Shown here: positions 13,501-26,087 of the stretch, in pieces
How positions within the stretch are numbered: the stretch's first letter is position 1
How the letters are laid out: the number at the start of each line of letters is the position of its first letter
From: Hevea brasiliensis
Lineage: Eukaryota; Streptophyta; Magnoliopsida; Malpighiales; Euphorbiaceae
Length of the DNA: 64,000 bases
Assembly (NCBI RefSeq): GCF_030052815.1
Contig: NC_079496.1
Span: forward strand, 16,135,100-16,199,099
Direction: 5' to 3'
The notes under the pieces: model-generated
The model's database searches: none
What the model saw: the letters and a program-made list of their open reading frames with translations, nothing else
Told to the model about the DNA's origin: nothing
Translations under genes and position numbers: made by a program

Positions 13501-16500
13501 ATTGAATGAAGTTGTATAATTTGAATATAAATTTTCTTATGCATTGTTTTGAGGATTGTAAATTTTAAGTTTGATGTGTTGCCAACCTTGAGCATGAATT
13601 TATGATGATTAAATATGTTAATGATTTATAAACACTTTGTAAATAGAAATTGTTTTGAATATGATTTGAAACCACAGTTGACATGACAAAATATGTTGTG
13701 AATTCTCATTAGCTTGTCTAGTGAGATAACTCCTCCATTTAATGGGGCGAGTTTCTTCCTCTCTGGCTTGCCAGTTGGGGAATGATGTGAATGAGTACTC
13801 ATATATACTAGCTAGTCTTTGTTTCTCCCTTTTAGCCTCGGTTATTGGGAGAATGTGAAATGTCGTGGTGCGGCATCTATGTGAATTTTGGGTCATGGGT
13901 TCGACTGTGTGTATTGTTGGCAACGCCCTTTAAACTATGCATGATTTGATAAATTGTGATTGAAATAAATAATTTATCAGTGATTCAAAAATTTTTGTAT
14001 TGTTTCGGAATTTAAAAGAAATGTAAATAAATAGTTACTATTGATCAAAATGTTATTCAAATGGATAATTTTCATGAATGAAAATGTTGATTTCTGAAGG
14101 TCATGGATTTTGAAGAATTTAGAAATTTTAAAATTCTATTTGTTATGAATTGTCAAGCATAAATTGTATTAAGTTTTAAATTATTAGTTTGTGCACCACT
14201 GAGTTCACCACTCAGCGATAGCTTTGTATCTTTATCATGAGATATAGAGACTAGAGGAGCAGCAGATTGAGCTGCTGAGGACAGAGGAGCTACCTGCTAG
14301 AAGTTATCGGGTATAATTTATACCCTGAATGTAAATATTCATTTTGATATATGTATTGCACGTAATTATATGGACTTGTAAAATAGGTCTTGAGCAGTTT
14401 ATACAAAGTTTGTATAAAGTTGTAATAAACTTAGTTTGGATTTTCTTAATGAAAATTTCTAGTATGATGAATATAAATTGTTTTGTCTCTAGTGAAATAT
14501 GAGTGGAAATATTTTATTTAATCTGAATGAAATGTATTGCTAGTATTTTGAGGATTATTGAATTTTGAACTTGAGAAATTGATTGAAATGATTGTGGAGT
14601 TGTTGAAATGAATTGAGTTTGATTGAGAATGTGAAGTAGTGGTTGAGAAAATTTTTAGAAGTGCTTTTTACAGGTATTTGAAGAACTGTTTTCTCAAAAT
14701 ATAAACGGAACTCTGTCAAAATTTTTATAAAATTTGCGAAAAAATAAAATGGGCCAAAAGTTTTAACTAGTTTCTAATTTCAATTAAATGTTTTAAATAC
14801 CTATTAGGAAATGCTCACCACTTACCAAAAATAAGAAAATTGTTTTAAAATCCCTTGTAGGGTACTTAATGAGTTATCGGTAGGTGAAGTTCGGTAGTTC
14901 ATTAGGTATTCTACGGGATCATGTTATGCCTTACAGAGGGGTAAGGTGTGACACTACATCCCTCCGTCTGGGATCTGCATAACTCTTCTGCCTACTGAAA
15001 GATGTTTTCAATCGTTCCCTGATTAAAGGAACTATCTCTGAAGTGTACTGCACTAGGTCCACATCATGCACCCTCGCTTCTCCCATTTCTGTCCAACACA
15101 GAAGAGACCTACACTTTCTGCCATATAGTGCCTTATAGGTTGCCATCCCTATGCTAGAATGATAACTGTTGTTGTAGGCAAACTCCACCAAGGGTAGCTG
15201 ATCATCCCATTGACCCCTAAAATCCAAAACACACATGTGAATCATGTCTTCCATTGTTTGGACTGTCTTTTAGGACTGCCCGTTTGTTTGAGGGTGGAAA
15301 GCAGTACTAAAGCTTAACTGTGTGCCAAGTGCCTCCTGCAACTTTCTCTAAAACTGAGAAGTGAACTGGGGCCCTTTGTCAGATATTATGGAAGCAGAAA
15401 CTCCATGCAATCTGACTATTTCTCGAATATAGAGCCGGGCGTACTGTGCAACAGAATATGTGGTCTTCACAGGCAAGAAATGAGCTGATTTAGTCAGACG
15501 GTCTATAATCACCCATATCGAATCATATCCCCGTGTGGTATGAAAAAACCCAGTGACAAAATTCATAGTAATCATTTCCCACTTCCATTCTGGGATAGGG
15601 AGCTTTTGCAGCTTCTCTAACGGCCTCTGGTGTTCAAACTTCACCTTCTGATAAGTCAAGCACTTGGACACAAAGTTTGCTATGCTTCTTTTCATGCCAT
15701 TCCACCAGTAGCTATCTTTCGCATCATGGTACATCTTGGTGGAGCCTGGGTGGACATTGTACAGTGTATAGTGTGCCTCTCACATGATTTCATTTCTGAG
15801 ATTGTCCACGTCGGGCACACATATCCTGGAACCTTGCATAAGGGCGCCATTATTGGCAAATCCAAACTCACCACCTTCACCCTGCTGTACTCTTTCTATG
15901 ATCTTCATCAATTGCTGGTCTTTGTGCTGGGAAACTCTGACTCTATCTCGCAGGTCTGGTCTCACTGAAAAATGGGCCAACAATACCCCCTCATCAGAAA
16001 GATCTAAAATCAGACATTGATCCATCAACACATGTACTTCCTGAATCAACGGTCTCTTCTCCATTGATATGTGCGCTAAGCTGCCAGAAGATTTTCTGCT
16101 CAAAGCATCTGCTACTACATTGGCCTTCCCAGGGTGGTACTGGATGGTACAATCATAGTCCTTCAGAAGTTCCATCCATCTCCTCTGTCTCAAATTTAAA
16201 TCCCTCTATTGGAATATGTACTTCAAACTCTTGTAGTCGGTGTATATCTCGCACACTTCACCATACAAGTAGTGTCTCTAGATCTTTAGTGCAAAGACTA
16301 CAGCTACCATTTCCAAATCATGGGTGGGGTAGTTCTTCTCATGCCTCTTTAGCTGCCTTGAAACATAAGTCACTACTTTTCCATTTTGTACCAAAACACA
16401 CCCTAAGCCAACTCTGGAGGCATCACAGTACACGGTATATCCTTCACCACTCATCGGTAATGTCAACACAGGGGCAGTGGTTAGACACTCCTTAAGCTTC

Positions 16501-19285
16501 TGGAAACTCTTCTCACAATCATCTGTCCAAATGAATGGAACATTCTTCTGAGTTAACTTAGTTAGGGGAGCTGCTATTCTGGAAAAATCCTGCACAAAAT
16601 GCCTATAGTAGCTAGCTAGGCCTAGAAAACTTCTCACCTCAGTAACTGTTGTAGGCCTAAGCCAATCAGTTACAGCCTCAATTTTCTTGGGATCCACTTG
16701 AATGCCTTCACTAGAAACCACGTGTCCTAAGAATGAGATGCTTTCTAGCCAAAATTCACATTTTGAAAATTTGGCATATAGCTAGTGCTCCCTCAAAGTC
16801 TACAATACCATCCTCAAATGCCACACGTGTTCTTCCTCGGTCCGAGAGTAAACCAAAATGTCATCTATGAATACGATGACAAAACGGTATAGGAATGGCC
16901 TAAACACCCTGTTTATCAAGTCCATGAAGGCCACTAGTGCATTAGTGAGTCCAAAAGACATCACCAAGAACTCATAATGACCATATCTTGTCCTGAATGC
17001 TGTCTTGGACATATCCTCATTCCTGATTCTCAACTGATGGTAGCCTGATCATAGGTCTATCTTAGAAAAGAATCTAGCCCCTTGGAGCTGATCAAATAGA
17101 TCATCGATCTGAGGAAGTGGATACTTGTTCTTCACAGTCACCTTGTTCAGCTATCTATAGTTAATACACAACCTCAATGACCCATCTTTCTTTCTCACAA
17201 ATAGAACAGGAGCGCCTCAGAGTGAAGTGCTCGGACTTATGAAACCCTTATCTAAAAGCTTCTGTAGTTGCTCCTTTAACTCTTTTAATTCTGCCGGTGC
17301 CATCCTGTAAGGAGGCATTGATATGGGGTTTGTACCCGGCACAACATCAATGCAGAACTCTATTTCCCTTCCTGGTGGCAACCCTGGAAGCTCCTCAGGG
17401 AATACATCCATGAATTCTCTGACAACAGGAACATTTTCCATATTGACACCTTCTACAGATGTATCTCTCACCAATGCTAAATACCCTTGACATCCATGCC
17501 TCAACATTTTTCTAGCACTAATTGCTAACATCAAATTATATGGAGCCACGCTCCTGTCACCATCAAAGCTAAACTCTTCCACACCAGATATGTGGAAATA
17601 CACCTTTTTGTTCCTGCAGTCTAAAGTGACATAATGAGTTGCCAACCAATCCATTCCCAAAATTACATTGAAATCCATTCCTAGTAAAGGAACCAAGTCT
17701 GCTGAGAGGATTCTTCCATCCACTACTACTGAGTTACCCAGAAAAATCATATCCACATCTATGTAGTCACCAAGTGGGGTAGCTACAAACAAAGGGCATT
17801 CTAAAGTTGTAGGGTTTCTACCCAATCTTATGGCAAAAACAGGGGAGACAAATGAGTGCGTAGCATCCGGATCTATCAAAACACGAGTCTCATAGGAACA
17901 GACTAGAAGAATACCTCCCACAACTGCATTGGAAGCTTGAGCATCCTGGTGGGTCAGGGTGAAAACCCAAGCTTGACCCCTACCCTGCATTGCAGAATCC
18001 TGATATTGACTTCTACCTCTTAATCTGCCTCCAAATCCACGTCCTCCTTGTCCTCGGCCCTGTTGGCCACTGAATTGACTGCCTGCCATGCTGGAAGTAC
18101 CAGGATATAATTGATGAGGAACATTTGTAACAGAACCCTGTGACCCCATCTGTAGCTCGCTGAACACTGGACATTCTCTAGCAAAGTAACCCTGCTGGCC
18201 ACATCGAAAACATACTCCTGAACCCATCATACAAGGTCCTGAATATCCTCTTCCACACTGTGCGTAAGGTGCAAAGGAGGATCCTGAACCAGACCCAGAA
18301 CTGCTATAACCCGAACTGTGACCACTGCTGGATCTGTACCCTGGTCTGAATCCTCGAGATTTGTGTTTAAAACCACCTTTCTTATTGCGTCTACCTCTTC
18401 CTCTGTAGTGACTTTGACTGCCACTATCCGTGGTACCCGTGTAGGGAATACTTGAAGAAGCTTTTGCTCTATTCTTCTTTGCTCTTTCACTATCATCTCC
18501 TGTATAGCTAATCTCAATCTCTCAGGCTCGATCAACCACCATATCAAAAGACTGATCAGATATCATGGCCAGGTTTGCATACCTCCTGTCCAGCCCATTT
18601 AGGAACCTTTTTACCTTCATACTTTCTGTAGCTATTGCTGTAGGGGCATACCTGCTCAGTTTCAGAAACTCTGTAGCATATTCATCTACCGATCTGCCAC
18701 TTTGCCTTAAGGCCTCAAAGGCCCACTGCTTTTGATCTTTGAAGCTTTCTGGCACAAACCTGTTGATAAACAGTTCCACAAACTGAGTCCAAGACAAACC
18801 TTCAATCCGAGGTAGTACGTAGTCTGTCATCTACTGTTTTGGCACTGGCCCCAATACATGTTGCACACACTCTATAAGCCTCCTATCAGTCAACTGCAAC
18901 TCCATTCCTGCCTGTTTGCAGGAATCCAAAAATTGATAGGTATCATTCGACACGTCATAAGTACCAGGCACCAACTTCTTGAAATTAATTACTTGTTTGT
19001 AAGGTTTCCTCTTGGTGCGGTAGACTGCTGCTGTTGGGGAGGGTGGACCATATACTATGCCATCATATCGATGGTTCTCTGCAACCCAGCTAAGGTAGCT
19101 GCCATTGGGTCCATGAGACCCTGCGCCATAAAAGACTGATCCTGAACTGGTGGCAGCTGCTCTTCTACTTGAGTAGCTCTAGGCCTCCTACCCCGCCTCC
19201 TCGGGGCAGGCGCCTCATCCTATGACGACACCTCGTCAGGCACATCCGGTTCTGGTGCAGTGGCAGCTCTTCAGCTTTTATGCAT
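10555..19285 (-). pseudogene. gag-pol of the gypsy element, inactivated
   Basis: Remains in coding order: gag from an ATG at 19285 (stop four codons later); Retrotrans_gag domain 18522-18830; zinc knuckle near 18170-18215, CFRCGQQGYFARECP, with Tyr where His is expected; protease near 17890 (LIDPDATHSF, usual Gly lost); RT 16740-17450 with FIDD at about 16865; RNase H 16200-16600 ([10 protein letters not shown]); integrase 14960-15735; then, after the nested solo LTR, the integrase C-terminus and chromodomain-like tail 10555-10978. The integrase has Asn at the first catalytic Asp (MNF near 15560), Tyr for the last HHCC Cys and a stop at the catalytic Glu region. Stops lie at 17216, about 17050, 16797, about 16780 and 10614. 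Most changes are CAG to TAG, CGA to TGA or other transitions, as expected from methylcytosine decay. RT and RNase H show the family clearly. Confidence 0.93.
10979..14953 (+). mobile_element. Solo LTR (about 4 kb) nested in the gypsy integrase
   Basis: It starts TGTAACACCCC and ends GGTGTGACA, and is flanked by the 5-bp target duplication CTACA (10974-10978 and 14954-14958). No protein domain and no second LTR copy are seen, so it is a solo LTR or a large non-autonomous LTR element. It is related along its length to 26899-30460 (shared start, a block with GCGATGG near 11175, a CACTCAGCG-type block near 14210, the same end). The integrase frame resumes on both sides once it is removed. Confidence 0.9.
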
Positions 19286-19497
19286 TTTCCTGAAATTCAG
19301 CAGCATTAGCCCACAAAATTACAAAATGACATGTTACACAGCTCTATAGACTTATATTTACACACAATTATATAAAGCAGAAACTAGAAGCAAAGATGAC
19401 CATGCAAGACGAATGTGGACCCTATTCTTCGCATGTGACTCCTATTAGACTCTTCCCAATACTTTGGACAAATATTCCCTATGACTCTGAAGCCTAG

Positions 19498-19509
19498 GCT
19501 CTGATACCA
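19498..19509 (-). other. Primer-binding site for initiator tRNA-Met
   Basis: The minus strand reads TGGTATCAGAGC four bases after the 5' LTR end. This matches the 3' end of plant initiator methionine tRNA, the usual primer of Ty3/gypsy and Ty1/copia reverse transcription. It fixes the element's orientation. Confidence 0.95.
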
Positions 19510-19513
19510 CATT

Positions 19514-22129
19514 TTTCATGACCCAACCTATGGGCCAGACCGGCACTAGGACCTGGGCCAGCCTAAAGCCCCCAAGGCCCGTAGTAAGCCTAATTATTCC
19601 TCAACCCAACTCTAAGGCCCATTTGGGCCCAATTTCAAGAATTCAACCGGACAGAGTCCGGCCATAAAATGGACTATTTAATAGGGATTTTTTAATTCGT
19701 CGGACCTATAAACACAATATATAATAAATTGGGGAGCTCAGCTCACCCTCCACATAATTAAAATGTCATTACTCAAATGGGAGCTCAGTTCCTTCATCCA
19801 ATCCCATCATGCATATACTTAATAATTTTACAAGTCCAATATAACTTTTATAATACAGGCCCAAAATAAAAATAAGTGCTTCTAACACATGCAGAGTCTA
19901 AAAATTTAACTCAATTATACAGAATATATTAAGTACTATCAAAGAACCTGCGAAGAAGAAGAGCAGGTTAGCCACAACAATTAATCCTCCTGTAGCCTGG
20001 AAAAATAGATGAACAGGAGTGAGCATTCGACTCAGAGAGTAAAATATCAATTTTAACCATAATCTCTATAGCTATCTAAAGCTAATACACCCTATGGAGT
20101 GAAATGTAATATCATCAATAGTTTCATATCATAACAGCAAAAAGGCAATTTGGAGCACTCATACACCTAACACTATCAAACAATACGTATATGGGAGCTG
20201 ATCCCCTATACAACCCTCTTAATCTAACCTCTGCCAGCAAGTGTCTCTCAAGCCGGACTTTTGCTTAATAAACCAAATGCAGGGTCCCAGCGAGTGTCTT
20301 TTAAGCCGTGTCTACCCCGAAGGACCGGGTCCCAGCGAGTGTCTCTCAAGCCGTGTCTACCCGTCCTGTCCATATCCAATACCATACCACACGCACGCCA
20401 CGCACACACACTACTCCAAATTACCACAAACAACATCCATGACACTTCAACAATTAAGAATGCAATATAAAATGTGCCTATTATTTAACTACATAGATAC
20501 ATATTTATAAGTGATGCATGGGTATGCTTGAACATATAATAATATCGAAATTACAATTGAAATTAATATTTTACTTACAGACTCAACCAAAGTCACTGTG
20601 ACAGCTGGGTGGAAGAGGAAGCCTATCCCGGCTCACCTGATAATTTTATTACAATTATTTTATAAATTTGATTCAATAAAAACTAAGAAAAGACCAAAGA
20701 TGTCCTAAGTCGTGCCGAAAATCAGGCAGAGTCTCCCCTATACCTAGGACCTACCAAAGCTGCAAAAAGGCTTAAAACGCACTTCTATATCCACAAACCA
20801 CACACCCACAACTCAATCACATCACACAGCGCCTCCTGGGCCCATCCAAACAGTCAACAATCATAATATGAAAATTTATAGTTTAGTCCTTATAATTAAC
20901 CCTTTTACAAAAACTACCCAAATGAGCTCTAAAAATTCTAAAATATTGTCCCGCGGTCCTTAGCAATATTACTAAGCTAATGCAAAAGGAATTATAATTT
21001 TCTAAGCTACCACGAATATTCTATGGATTTTTAATCCAATTCAAGCACTAAATAATTAAGAAAAAGTAAGGTTCGGGTTTACCTATGCCAATTCCGACCT
21101 CGAGAACGCGCTCGAAATATCTGACAACGGTGGGGTAGCCAAAATCTCGACTCAATTTCAAGACTTTTTCGATAGTCTGTCTGTCTGGCTCGATATTTAC
21201 AGACCAGAGCAACCATTGAATTATCGCGAATTGAAGGTACGTACACGAAGCCCACAACACGGGGGTTAGTACATAATTTTTACGGAATTTTCTAAACTCA
21301 TTTAGTGCTCGAAAAAATAATAGGAAGTTTCGCGGGACCCACCAAAAAACGGTGTCGAAAAATTTTGAAAATGGTATTGTCGGGAAGGTCTCGACGGTTT
21401 TCTCGTGGGGTTCACGGTTTGTGAGAAATTTAGCCCAAAAGTCGAAATGGGCTAAAACTTTCCGGATAAAAATTGGGCACAACGCTCGATGGATTTTAGT
21501 GTTCTTAGTGTCTATGAAAAGCTCTCAAGGTGTAGAAGAGTTTTGACACAAGACCCGGTCCGATCGGTGGCTGAATCGGCTGAATTTTGGCCGGGAAGGC
21601 GAAACAGCGCACTGCGTGAAGGGGCGGTTTCGCGCAGCTTTTCCGACGGCCTGGAGTATCGGTTGGCGGCGGGGAGGTGCTAGGGTGGCAGCGGCGTGGC
21701 AAGAGGAGGTGAGAGGATAGAGAAAACGGGAGAGGAAGGAGGAGTGTCGAGGGCGCGCGCAAGGAAGGAAGAAAAGAGAAATGGTTTGTCTGATTCGACT
21801 GATCCGATCCGGTTCGATTCGATTCGGCCGGTCCGATTCTGGATACAAAATTTTAAAATTTTACTCTGCCTTGGGACCGAAAATGAGGCCCAAAAATTTT
21901 AAAAAAATTCTAGAAAACTCAGAAAAATTCGTAGAGTCTAAATATATTTTTAGTTTTGCCACGTGGTCTTTAAATTAATTTTTGAAAATCATCAAATTCT
22001 TATATTTTCGGAAAATCGAACCCGATTTCTAAAATTCGAAAAATTTCAAATAATTTCTTAAAATTTAAATAAAATAAAATATTAATATTTACTCACAAAA
22101 TAATAAATTTAAAAATTAGGGGTGTTACA
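19514..22129 (-). repeat. 5' LTR of the gypsy element
   Basis: About 2.6 kb, starting TGTAACACC on the minus strand at 22129. The inner end has mutated from the expected ...GTGACA to ...ATGAAA. It matches the 3' LTR with many substitutions plus indels, including about 25 bp near 20070 and about 90 bp near 21425-21515 present here only, and a GC-rich segment present only in the other copy. Confidence 0.93.
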
Positions 22130-22134
22130 ATAAT

Positions 22135-22160
22135 TATATTATTTAATATTTTCAAAATTC

Positions 22161-22197
<37 letters not shown>

Positions 22198-22731
22198 CAT
22201 TCAATATATAATTTTTTTATTAATTTTAAAATATATAATTCTTAAATTTTCGTAATGAAAATGAAATAGTAAAATGTTTAAGAAATATTAATTAAGAAAT
22301 TTATAAAAATTAATAATTAAATAATATTAATTAAATATATTTAATATTTTTAATTATTTAATCATAAAAACTGAGATAATAATGGTAATAATAAAAATAT
22401 TTAAAAAGAAATTAAAAAAAATTAAATAAAAATAAAATTAAATAGTTAATATAAAAGATAATAATTACTATAAATATAAAAACATTATATATAAAGAAAA
22501 TAACAAAGACAAATAAAAAAATAAAACTAAAAAGAAATATATCCAGAATTAAAATTGAAAACTCATCTTTGTGTGTATATGTATACTCACACGAATAGTT
22601 ATGCTTTTCTTGATATTATTTCTTTTATTTATTTATTTATTTTGTTGTGGGTGGTACTTGACTTTTAGTTTTGGATTCAATAGTTTCATTTTAATATTAT
22701 AAGGAATTAGAAATAAGAATCAAATAAGAAT

Positions 22732-22800
<69 letters not shown>

Positions 22801-23520
22801 GATTGAGACTAAAAAAATTGAATAGAAAACAATGAAAAATATAAAAAATTAAAAAATAATTTGAAAAGCATTAGATGATTGAAAAAAGTTTGGTAATTTA
22901 CAAATGGCACAAACTACTTAATGAAGAAAAATTCAAAATAAATTTAATTTAATTATTAAATAATTTTAATTCGAAAACGTTATACCTTTAATTTTTGCAT
23001 TCAAAGTTTGGCCATTTAATAGTTATAGGTTACAAAATAATGACTACAAATTATAAATCAATAGCCATTAAATATAATTTATTATTTTATCCTTTTTAAT
23101 CATACATATAACATTATTTATTAAAGAAACATAAAATGTTAATATAATAATATTAAAGGAAAAAGGAATAATTAATAAATTATATATATATAACAATAAA
23201 AATATCAAAATAATTAAAAAGCATAAAATTAATAATGCTCAATTAATATATGAAAAATAAAATTTTATTTCAATCATTTATTAATTATATTATAAAAATA
23301 TCAAGAAAATAATTAAAAATTAAATATTAATGCAAATATAAACGATACATAAATGTTTCTAAATAATAACAAAGCGATGTGAAATAATTTATATTAACCA
23401 AAGTAATAATATTAATTTTTTATTAATTGTACCATAAAAAATATGAAAATAATGTAAAATTAAATATTAATATAAATTTAAATAAAATGTTCAAGTAAAT
23501 ATCATCATTAGAAGAGAGAT
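22135..23520. other. AT-rich intergenic stretch with microsatellites
   Basis: No gene is seen. It holds two TA runs, 22162-22195 (about 33 bp) and 22734-22798 (about 64 bp). Frames are short on both strands. Confidence 0.7.
22734..22798. repeat. (TA)n microsatellite, about 64 bp
   Basis: An uninterrupted TA run, the longest simple repeat of the window. Confidence 0.97.
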
Positions 23521-23523
23521 AAG

Positions 23524-23664
23524 ACTTTCTTAAAATGTCACATGACAAGTTCTTTATTATTATATACATAGAACAGATGAATAGATAAATTACAACTTGT
23601 AATGCTACATAGCAATCTCTATTCTTAGAATGCCACATAACAAGATCTCAAAGGGTTTGTTTGC

Positions 23665-23712
<48 letters not shown>

Positions 23713-24770
23713 GCATAGAAGAATAAATAGATTGCCACTTACCCTCTACCCTCTCTCATTGTTTGTGTATTGTGAAGAGGGTTCCTGTTTTTTCTCTCAT
23801 TTTTGTGTGTTTAGCTAGGGTTTAGTTCCTCTTTGTTCTGTCTGCCAGCGGCTCCTTCTGCCCCTCAAGGGCAGGGAGAGCTCCTCCCTCAGCCCGAATG
23901 TGGGTTACACCCTCCCCTCCGGGATGGATTATAGATAGATTATTTTATTTTTGGTTTACATGTCTGCAGTTCATTTGACCTATTTGACTCTATGTTAGTT
24001 TGCATGTATTTTTGTGTTTGTGTTATTGCTCTAGAGGGGAAATTGCTTCAATGGTTGTGGTAGAGAGAGGGGGGTACCCCAAAGGTCAAGAGTTGACCGA
24101 GTGAGTGTCGCCCCCTCCGGCTATATGAGAATGAGAAGCCACAGGGCTCTACCTTTCTCTCAAATTTTTGCTCCTTTCAAGCTTTGGATCTAGGGGCCTT
24201 AGCACTGCTTTTGCGGGTTTGAGTTTTCTAGATCTTTCCTACCCATTCAATCTCAACAGCGGTGCTGTCATGACTGGTGCTTCTATTTTCAGGAGGTTTT
24301 CTAGCTTGCCTGGCTTTTTTCACCATGGGTTGCTTTCGGGACTCTCTTTTAAGGCGATGTCAGCCGTCTGTAGTCCATTGATGCTTCAATCGAAGTTGTT
24401 TTTCCCTGGTGAAAGTTCAGTCATCTCTCTGCGCAGCTCCTTCTGCGGCAGCTTTTCGTTTCTTCAGGCGGATCATGGGTCTAGGCAATGGTGCATCATC
24501 AGCTAGGGTTTTTTGAAGGGCTTGGACCCTCTTTTAGAATATGGTTGGGTTTGTTTAGATAGGCCTCTGTAAATTGAGTCATGAGTCCCTTTTCTAAACT
24601 AAAATTGTAAGTTGTTTCATATATCAATGAATTTTGATATCTTTTGAAAAAAAAAGATAGATTGCCACTTGTAATGCCACATGACAAGTTCTACTCTTAG
24701 AATGTTACATGGTAAGATCTCGGAGGAGTTTGTCTACTTTATATTTATAGATAGATAGATTCATTCCAAT
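23524..24770. repeat. Imperfect tandem units of about 100 bp, split by a retroposon
   Basis: Units carrying the phrases 'aatgccacatgacaag' and 'atagattgccactt' occur near 23530-23605, 23600-23740 and 24657-24770. The middle unit contains an (ATT)n run at about 23664-23711. The L1-like insertion at 23741-24656 landed at a unit boundary. Confidence 0.65.
23741..24656 (+). mobile_element. Polyadenylated L1-like non-LTR insertion, 916 bp, no RT
   Basis: It is flanked by the exact 14-bp target duplication ATAGATTGCCACTT (23727-23740 and 24657-24670) and ends in an A-run (24647-24655) preceded by 'atatcaatgaattttgatat', a typical plant L1 3' end. It is clearly GC-richer than its surroundings. The longest frame (24168-24506) has no recognisable RT or endonuclease motif, so it is a non-autonomous or internally deleted copy. 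Its 5' part (23800-23935) resembles 44990-45115. Confidence 0.82.
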
Positions 24771-25732
24771 TCTAATTTTGATAGTTATTAAATTTGAACC
24801 AAATCGACTGGTTAAATCAGTGAATTAACTCTCAAATCCGTCCGAATATATAATTAAATTAGACAAGAATGCAACCTGGCGTGATCCGATCGACCGATAT
24901 GACCCAATTGACTCGGCCGATTTAATTATTCAATAAAAAATATATTTATTTTTTAGCATTGGTATAGAGAATTAAACTCAAAATCTCATAAAAAATCTTT
25001 AAAATAAAAAACAATTGAGCTAACTCGGTAGTTATACGTTTTTTCTTTTAATATATTTAATTTTTTAATATATACTTAAATAAAAATTAAAAAGAGAATT
25101 ATTCGTTTATAGAAATTTTTATGCATTCTATTACTTAATACTTTCATATCTATATAATATATAATCATAAGAAAGAGAGGGAATGATTAGATTTTCTAAA
25201 AAACCTTTCAATATTTTTATCATTTACAATTAGCTTATTTTTTAAATATTTAAATTAATTTTAAAATTTATATAAATTTAAAATTTTTAGTTTAAATTCT
25301 AACTTATTTTTTATTTTAACACTTAAGAATACGAAAAAAATAGAATTCCATTAAATATAATTTTTAAGCAATATGTTAACGTTCTACTCACTAAAAAAAT
25401 GGTCATATTTCAATGTTATTATATATTTTAAAATTTTTCTATTTACATCTTTGTAATTGTTTTTATTCCTCCAAGAAAAAAAAGAGTGCAAATTAAACTA
25501 TTTTTACTCAAAATTACCAAAAGTGCCATCGTGATGGGCTCTCATGGGACGCGGCAACAAATCAGCTTGTGCTTTAGGGAATTTTGGCTTTATTTATGTC
25601 TAATGCCACCAACTAAATTCTTTGCTATAATTACAATAATGTCTTCTTGTCACTGTTGAAAGATGGCCCTTGACTATAGCTCATAATTACATTTGTGTCA
25701 TCCTATTTTCTTGCATGAAGTTTTAACAGTAT
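24771..25732. other. AT-rich intergenic stretch, nothing recognised
   Basis: No coding frame or known repeat is seen. A short phrase near 25515 (GTGCCATCGTGATGGGCT) is loosely echoed at 26080 and 26190, suggesting old local repeats. Confidence 0.5.
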
Positions 25733-25749
25733 TCACAAGTATGCTATCA

Positions 25750-26070
25750 ATCCTTTGGATTCCACATCGGATATGATAAGTGTGTATGTAGTGCTTATAT
25801 ATAATGAGAGGTCTTAGTAAAATTATCGTGATTTTATCAAGATATCGAGTCCTGTCTTTGAGCATTGTGTATGTGTTATCTTCTGATAGAAAAAAAAAAA
25901 AAGACCTCGAGAGGGGTAAGCCGAGTATGTCTCGGTATGGTTCTAGTTGAGATTCGTTAGTGTGGCGATTCTAGGGATAGATCCTTTGGGATGGCCAAGG
26001 TTTTATTAAGATACGGAGTTCAGTCCTTAAGCGTTGTATGGATTATCTTCTGACAAAAAAAAAAAAAAAA
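25750..26070 (+). mobile_element. Two-part SINE-like retroposon, 321 bp
   Basis: It is flanked by a 17-bp target duplication (25733-25749 and 26071-26087) with one mismatch. It has two related halves, each ending in a similar 'ttatcttctga' phrase followed by an A-run (about 25890-25902 and about 26054-26070). The 3' parts of the halves match each other (TTTTAT-AAGATA, then a cGAGT-C block). No clear pol III A and B boxes were found, so SINE is inferred from size, tail and TSD. Confidence 0.75.
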
Positions 26071-26087
26071 TCACAAGTATGCCATCA

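Larger units (their letters stand above)
6668..22129 (-). mobile_element. Ty3/gypsy LTR retrotransposon (Tekay/Del-like chromovirus), decayed, with nested insertion
   Basis: The whole element lies on the minus strand between 5-bp target duplications ATAAT (6663-6667 and 22130-22134). In its own direction it has a 5' LTR (22129-19514), a primer-binding site, gag, protease, RT, RNase H, integrase and chromodomain-like tail, a polypurine tract and a 3' LTR (10480-6668). Domain order (integrase after RNase H) places it in Ty3/gypsy. The tail following integrase resembles the chromodomain-like segment of Tekay/Del elements. The integrase is interrupted by a solo LTR at 10979-14953, and the 3' LTR edge is duplicated. 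Several nonsense changes and lost catalytic residues make it non-functional. The visible differences between its LTRs, including an insertion of about 90 bp near 21425-21515, indicate an old insertion. Confidence 0.95.

Noticed and set aside
11921..13923. Several minus-strand frames of 80-126 codons
   Set aside because: They fall inside the solo LTR, have no domain, and are not conserved in the related LTR at 26899-30460.
15630..16495. Plus-strand frames of 112 and 143 codons
   Set aside because: They are shadows of the minus-strand integrase and RNase H region of the gypsy element.
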